In this document: piece by piece, positions 58,001 through 64,000 of the stretch | How positions within the stretch are numbered: the stretch's first letter is position 1 | How the letters are laid out: every line of letters starts with the position of its first letter | Source: Hyaloperonospora brassicae | Lineage: Eukaryota > Oomycota > Peronosporomycetes > Peronosporales > Peronosporaceae | DNA length: 64,000 bases | Assembly (NCBI GenBank): GCA_947650285.1 | Contig: CANTFL010000086.1 | Span: 1,364,001-1,428,000, forward strand | Direction: 5' to 3' | The notes under the pieces: generated by a model | What the model was told of the DNA's origin: nothing | Databases searched by the model: none | Seen by the model: the letters and a program-made list of their open reading frames with translations, nothing else | Position numbers and translations under genes: made by a program

Positions 58001-61000
58001 GTGAGGCCGAAAGCAAATTGTGTTCGTCGTCTGCGTCCACAAACCCGCAAAATGGTAGCGGCGAGACCACCGACAACGTTTTGGCGCGAATGAATCAGTC
58101 GTCTGTGGGGCGGACGTTTTCTCGCCGTAGGTCGTTTTGCAGTATGTCAGAACTGGCTGATGGAAAAATGAGCCGGAAACGAGGTAAACTCACAGCACTT
58201 CGAGAATTACGGGCAAAGAAACTGACTGCTCTTTCAGCATCGCAAAGTCATCATGCATCAGCGGCCGTGCCTGGTAAGTGCGGCATCTCTAGGTCGACAT
58301 CCAGCATTTTTGACAGCGGCAAAGGACGTCAAGAGCAACACCATGCCAGTGGATTTGATAGACAAGGAAAGGTGCCACAACTGGCAGCTGACGAGGAGGA
58401 GGCGTTGTATGGGTCGCCTAATACGTCATTGTCGTCACCCATGGATTCGCATGAAGATCAACTTTCTTCGAAAGACGTGGCAGATCTTCTGCAGCTTTTT
58501 GCGAAATCGCGTGCTGATTGTGATGCATATTGCTGTAGCTCTATGCCTTCGAAAGACAAAGAGGAGGAGATAGTAGCGATGGTTCGGGAGCGCACCAAGC
58601 GTCTTCAGACTCTTTTAGCTGAGAAGAAGCTGGTTTTGCTCAACTCCAACAAGGAGCGAAACGTACGTGTTCCTGCAAAGTCACGCCTAAGGATCGTATC
58701 CGTGTTTAGTCCTGTGGCGAGTGATACAGCAGATACGAATGATGTTGCGAAGACACGAGTCGAGAGGCACAAGATTTTGATCACACTGCCACCTGGTGGT
58801 AACAAGGCAAACGTAGGAGGGTCAAAGCTCGATCAAAGCAAAAAGTCAGAGTGGACAGCATCAAGTCACCCGTTCGATTCTAGACCATCTGTGAGGGAGC
58901 TGCTTCTCAAGAGTCGAGTATGTCGTTCTGTGATGAACGTGAACCAAAAGAACATCAATTTTGGCCGTATTTCGACGTCGTCGAAAAGCTCGAAAAGGTT
59001 GGTTGTACAAAACATGTCTGCCACCCCTCTCGTGTATAGCGTGGAAAAGACGGGCTCGATTTCATCGGGCTTTCTGCAGATTAAGGAAGGAGAGGTGGGA
59101 GTGGTCAAGGCTTTTGGCACGAAAGAAATTTGCTTTCAATTCCAACCAACATTGGCTGGCCCTTTCGAAGAGAAGCTGAAAATTGTCAACATTCAAGATG
59201 CAGAGAACTCAGTCTCGGTCACCATCAAGGCCAGGATTGTCAAGTGTGAAACGTTTAAGCTTCTACAGTCAGGTACGATGGTGTCGTCATTGCTGAAATG
59301 CTACCAAAACAGAGCATTTATTGATACCGTGCAATGTGTGATTATGAATAGGTCAAACGATTTCGTTTGGAAAGTGTATCGTAGGTGAAAAAACCGAAGT
59401 GGTGAAGATAGCTCTCCGGAACACCAGTCGGAAGAAACGAGAGTATGTGATTCAGGTAGACCAGAGCTTTACGGTCCCAAACTTGCGGCCGACGTTTTAC
59501 TTCTCGATTGACAAAACACCGGCAACCGTGATCACGCAGGCACAGGAAAAGAAGTTGGATGAGGAGTTGGAGAAACTGGAGCACAAGCTGCGCATCGCGG
59601 AAACGAAAAAGAAGGTGGACAAGATTGTCAAATTGAACGCTAAGATTTCGCAAGTCAAGGCTTTACTATCGGGTGAACAACTACCGACAGACAGTGACGC
59701 AGAAACGATCGAAAAGTTGAAGGAGAGTGGTGACGCGGGAGCGTGTGATCCGTACGATAGTGCTAACAGCGAGTCAGAATTTTCTGAGTCGGAATCGAGT
59801 TCACGTTCGCAGCGTCACCGTTCGAGGCACTCTGACAAGCACTACGCGAATGTGAAAAGCGGACCATCACCTCGGACCAACATGTTGCAGTTTTCTTTGG
59901 GGGCTGAGGCGATTGGAAAAGTTGTAGCGTATGCCATTTTCAACCCCATCAAGTCTGGTGACACCTCCTCGACAGTCAGAGAGGACGGCAACAAGCGTGA
60001 AGCCGTTCAACGTAAAGAGGTGAAGAAGCGCCAGCTCCGTCGAGATGCGACTACGATCGTAGGAGTGGGGAAGTTTTTGCTGTTCGAGCAACAAAATAAG
60101 GATGTGGTGAAGGAGCTGCAGTACAACGCCGAAATTTTCTTGCGAACATCTGCAGGTGAAACTGCTTTCTGTCGTGCTGTTGGCCGCAAGCCTCCGTCCG
60201 TCCTTCCTCCGCATCCCAATACGGGAACGGCGCTTTCTATCATGGATGAAAGCATTTTGGAGAGCCGCACGGGAAAGCCAAGTGGCGCCAACGGTAGCTC
60301 TGTGGCGCAGGTGGATGATGTCCCGTCATCAGTGACTGCACCCTCCGAGGCGACATCTGCTGTATCGAAACGTCGCCACAGTTTGACGATTGAAATACCT
60401 GGTTCGGGCAAGAAAGCACAAAAGTTGAATGTGGACATTGATTCAAGTCAGTGTTGTTCTTTTCCGACTGGCTCAAGCCTGCTGGTACCAGCGGAAGAAT
60501 CACCGTCGGGCACTCATGGCTGGTCGGTGGCGTTGTCCCTGGATTCTCCTTCGTATCAAGTCTCAGCAGTTATTGAGATTGCGTGGAATCCAGCTAGCAC
60601 TTTCAAAAACGTGATGGCGCTGACGTGCGATGCAGTCCCGCGTGGTTTTATGGTTCAAGATAAGACAACGGCAATTGCCAATGAGGCGGAAGCTTGTGAT
60701 CGACTGCTACTTCCTGTCAAATTAAACATCCCTGTTAATCGCACAGTGAGCTTGGACCTAAAATGGTGTTTTACGAGTGACGCGGGTTTCGCATCGTCGA
60801 CTCCTTTGGCGTCTTGTGTGAGTCGGTCAGTTTTGGAGAGCGTGTCTGAAGCTGCGGAGTTGAGCGCAGGTACAATTGACTTCTTCTATTGCTTACACAA
60901 CACATCGTCTCAAAAGCGTTGCCAGGATACGACGAAGCGTACTCGAATATCATCCCTCAACGTGGCTGTAACCAAGACGGTGCAGCGGTCGCTGTGTTTC

Positions 61001-64000
61001 GAGAAGGAAGCAATTGATCTGGGTGAGCACCAGCAAGGAGAGGACATTCGAGGCGAAGTGGTTATTCACAACCGATTACAACAAGCCCTCCAGTATCTCC
61101 TGCTGGCTGGGTCTCGTGATCCGGGTAGCGGGAGCATACCACCATCGGTCTCACCTTCGCTTGTTGGAGGTGAGTTGACGTTCGAAAGTGCTACGGGAAC
61201 TGTGCCAGCGGAGTCGTTTGCGACAGCAACTTTTGTGTACAAAGGCAATGTGCCGGGACAACATAATGAACAAATCGTGTTGCGAAATCTCAGTGGAGAT
61301 CGTCTAGACACGTCAGTGTTGACGTTGTCGGTCCGTATAGTTCGGCCAGTGTATGTCCGGATTCCCGAGTTGGATCCACAAGTGACCGGTCAACTGAAAG
61401 TTCTGGATATGGGCCCGTGCTATGTCACGCCTGAAATGCAAGACACATCTGTGGATAATCCACATGGATCGTTTCGATTCAGCAAGGTTCACAAACTTAC
61501 GCTGCATAGCCAAGTCGAGCACACGCTGGTTGTTTGTGCTTCATCGAATTTAAAGACCCAGTGCTACGTCTATGAAGACGCGCGTCTGCAGCGTGAGGCA
61601 ACCCACGTTGTAATGAAGGGTATGCAGGTCGTCGATCTCTATGTCGCGATTCGCCCACGGCTGTCCTCGGACGCTATCAAGACAGGTTCTACTCGAGATT
61701 TAGTGGGTGGTATTCGCGTTCAGCTCTTCGGACTGCTACCGCAAGTTGACACTCTAGGGCAGGAGAAAAGCGACATGCTGACTGAGTTCACTATCAAGTT
61801 TGTTGGTGTGATTGGCGCAAGTATTGCACGCATTGCACCATCCCTGATCGACTTTGGCGTTGAATACAATAACGGGCGAACGCAAACATGCCAAACGCAT
61901 GAGGGTCAGTTTGAGCTGATCAACATGAGCACGGCGTTACCCTTGAAATATCGCTTGTACGTTACGAATGCAACCGAGGGTTACTCGGATGACGACGATT
62001 CTCTCCATTTATCCTTGAAACACGAGAAAGGGGAAATCCCAGCAGGCGCAACCGGGAAGGTTGAGTTCCGAATGATGGCGTATACAAATGGGCTGTTTCG
62101 TCGGCGTATCATGGTGGAAAACAGCAACTATCCTGGCAATGTAAATTTTGTCGACGTCTTACTCTTTGTGGACAATGGCGCCCTGAGTTGTGAAGTTGCG
62201 GGGTCAGACACTGATGCCCATTTGAGACGAGAGGAGAGCGTATCTGCATCTAATCATGCGCTGCACAAACCAGTGCTGGTGCAAGTCGTAGACTTAGGAG
62301 TCATTAACGTGATCCGATTAGAGGACGAATTATCCGACGCTACATGTGTTGCCGGCGACAATGATCCCTCAAGCTGCAAATATCGGATTTACAGGAAGCC
62401 TGATGATGGACCGTTCATCGAAGCGCGTTCTACTGCGGATAGTGTGTTGCGCTTACCTGGTGAGAAGACTCTCGTGTTAACAAATACTACCGACCGGAGG
62501 ATGGTAGTGCGCCCGTTTAGTACCCTTCCGATGACGTTTCGATGGGAACAGATAGGAGACGAGTCCAGCGTCTCAAACGGATCAACTGCTCGATTCGCTT
62601 CGATGGAGGACGTACGAAGGCTACGTATCCCACGACTGGTGGATGATATTGCGCTGCAAAAGAATCCACAAGCAAGCGTGTTCTATGGCGAGTCGTTAAC
62701 TGTTGAGGCAAACAGCACGTTTCCGCTATCCTTTCGCTTTGCACCGATCGCTGTTACTGCGCCACTACCTACCGAAACGATTGAAAGCGGGCAGCTGTAC
62801 CCACTGCGAGGAATGATTGGAATCCAAAGTTTTGAAACCGATGAGAGTGGGGACGGGGAGGAACCGTGCACACTAAAAGTGATCAATGTTTCAGGTTTGT
62901 ATGGCGAGCCGCGCTTTCATATTGCAGTGAAGCACGTTGCATTAGGAAAGATTGGCTACGCGATTGGGTGGAAATCGTCGACGTTCAAGATCTCTGTAGA
63001 GAATGTATCCGATGTAGCGGTGTCGTTTGTACTTGCGCACTTACCAGCTTGCATTCGTGTGTGTAGCGTCAGTGACGCTCGCCGGATTGAATTTGATGAC
63101 GGGATGAATCTTAAGTCGATGGAGCGTCTTCCTTCACTTCGAATGCTCGCGCTACATGCTGAGCGCCTGCTTGAAAATGGAAACGATGTAAGCTGGAATG
63201 CGTGGAAAGTACAGCCCAGGACAACGTGCGTACTCGAGATGGAACTAGTGAGAACGAAAGAGGTACGCAGTCGTCCTTGCTGGCATACCTGGTGTTGAGC
63301 TTCCCAAACTAAGTCTTGTTGTTATTTTGATCAGTTCCTCTCTGCAGGAAGTCATGAGTTTCTGCTCCGCTTTTTCAACCTATGCAATCCGCGCAACCGC
63401 GAAAATGTGCTGGTTCAGGCGCAGATTATTTCCAGCTACGCGGAATTGGTGATTGACCCACAGAGCTCAGACAAAAGGACGGATGCGTCAGCGCTCAAGG
63501 AAGCTCACGTCGCTTTCCTTCCTCCCGTCACCGTCCCCGCACCGCAGGAAGCACCTCTTCATCGTGCCAGCTTCTGGTTTTCGCTGCGAAATGTGTACGA
63601 CGAAGAGTTGAGCGTGAGGCTTTCCTCCCAAACACACAGTCCGTTTGACCGGTAAGTTCTTTTCTTGTCTGTGTTCATTTTGTTGCAAGGTATTGCAGGC
63701 ATTGCACTGACTGCACGTCCTTACTCTTGATAGATCGATCGAGCTGCTTTTGATGCTTCGCTCAGCCAACACGCCGTTGAGTTCGATCGTCATTTCTCCC
63801 GGAGAATCTGTCGACATTCGCGTAGTATGTCACGTCTTTCCGTCTGCTCGTCTGTCGTCTGACACGTGGCCATCTGGAAGCAGCGGCGCTACGTCCGACA
63901 TTTTGGACTTGGGACGCGTATTAGTCGATATCACCATTCGAAAGGCAGAAGAAGCTGCACAACGGAAAAAGGTTCGCGTGAAGGGAAAGCTGTTGCCAGG
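55002..64000 (+). CDS. Giant protein with ASH/MSP-like Ig repeats, 3' end outside the window
   Basis: Eight exons within the window (55002-56033, 56126-56226, 56327-56696, 56769-57031, 57102-59272, 59352-63262, 63335-63651, 63734 to the edge) keep phase at every junction and give about 2810 residues with no stop. I chose ATG 55002 (MAATVRTEDT) over non-ATG frames upstream. Repeated beta-type segments show an FG/LG-D-C-Y-x-G pattern: LDFGDCYTG, LHLGDCYIG, ISFGKCIVG, INFGRIS, IDLGEHQQG, IDFGVEYNNG. Each is followed by L-x-N type strands. This is the ASPM/SPD-2/Hydin (ASH) or MSP-like fold, found in ciliary, centrosomal and some ER proteins. Long S/K/E-rich linkers and one coiled-coil run (LDEELEKLEHKLRIAE) separate them. 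No signal peptide is seen at the start. A ciliary or centrosomal role is a guess from the domain type. Confidence 0.8.

Overview
The window is a piece of a eukaryotic nuclear genome, almost certainly an oomycete (Phytophthora or downy-mildew type). Support: short GT-AG introns of roughly 50-100 bases in otherwise compact genes, closely packed and often divergent housekeeping genes, and a sharp split between a transposon-filled stretch (about 1-20 kb) and a gene-dense stretch (about 21-64 kb). I see no tRNA, rRNA or CRISPR array. All exon borders were read by eye from GT/AG sites and checked for reading phase.

Transposon block (1-20.9 kb). A decayed coiled-coil gene (2890-4951) converges on a hAT-type transposase gene on the minus strand (15241 down to 4977). 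That transposase gene is split by a complete Ty3/Gypsy chromovirus (6437-14379): matching LTRs, a perfect 5-bp target duplication, gag, protease, RT, RNase H, integrase and a chromodomain. A long antisense reading frame lies between pol and the 3' LTR. All its genes carry stops or frameshifts. A second hAT element (15411-18568), with terminal inverted repeats and a perfect 8-bp target duplication, sits just upstream of the first transposase. The chromovirus is packed along its whole length with short perfect inverted repeats, one every 20-40 bases, unlike anything else in the window.

Gene block (20.9-64 kb). In order: a voltage-sensor-like membrane protein; a YIPF1/2-type Golgi protein; an atypical HSP70; a large six-exon gene that joins a degenerate INO80-like SNF2 lobe to two CXXC zinc fingers, a C2H2-like finger and an FHA domain; a small unknown gene; a JmjC ribosomal oxygenase; gamma-COP; histones H2B, H3 and H4 with metazoan-like 3' stem-loops; an ORC1/CDC6 AAA+ protein; MFAP1; UAP56/Sub2; a NYN-domain protein; USB1; an NSE3/MAGE protein; nibrin; CSN5; and the first 2.8 thousand codons of a giant protein with ASH/MSP-like repeats that runs off the right edge.

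Shared themes are RNA processing (MFAP1, UAP56, USB1, probably the NYN protein), chromatin and replication (histones, ORC1/CDC6, the SNF2-like/CXXC/FHA protein), DNA repair (NSE3 and nibrin, head to head) and the secretory pathway (YIPF, gamma-COP). These are neighbours rather than an operon; several pairs are divergent with short shared promoters.
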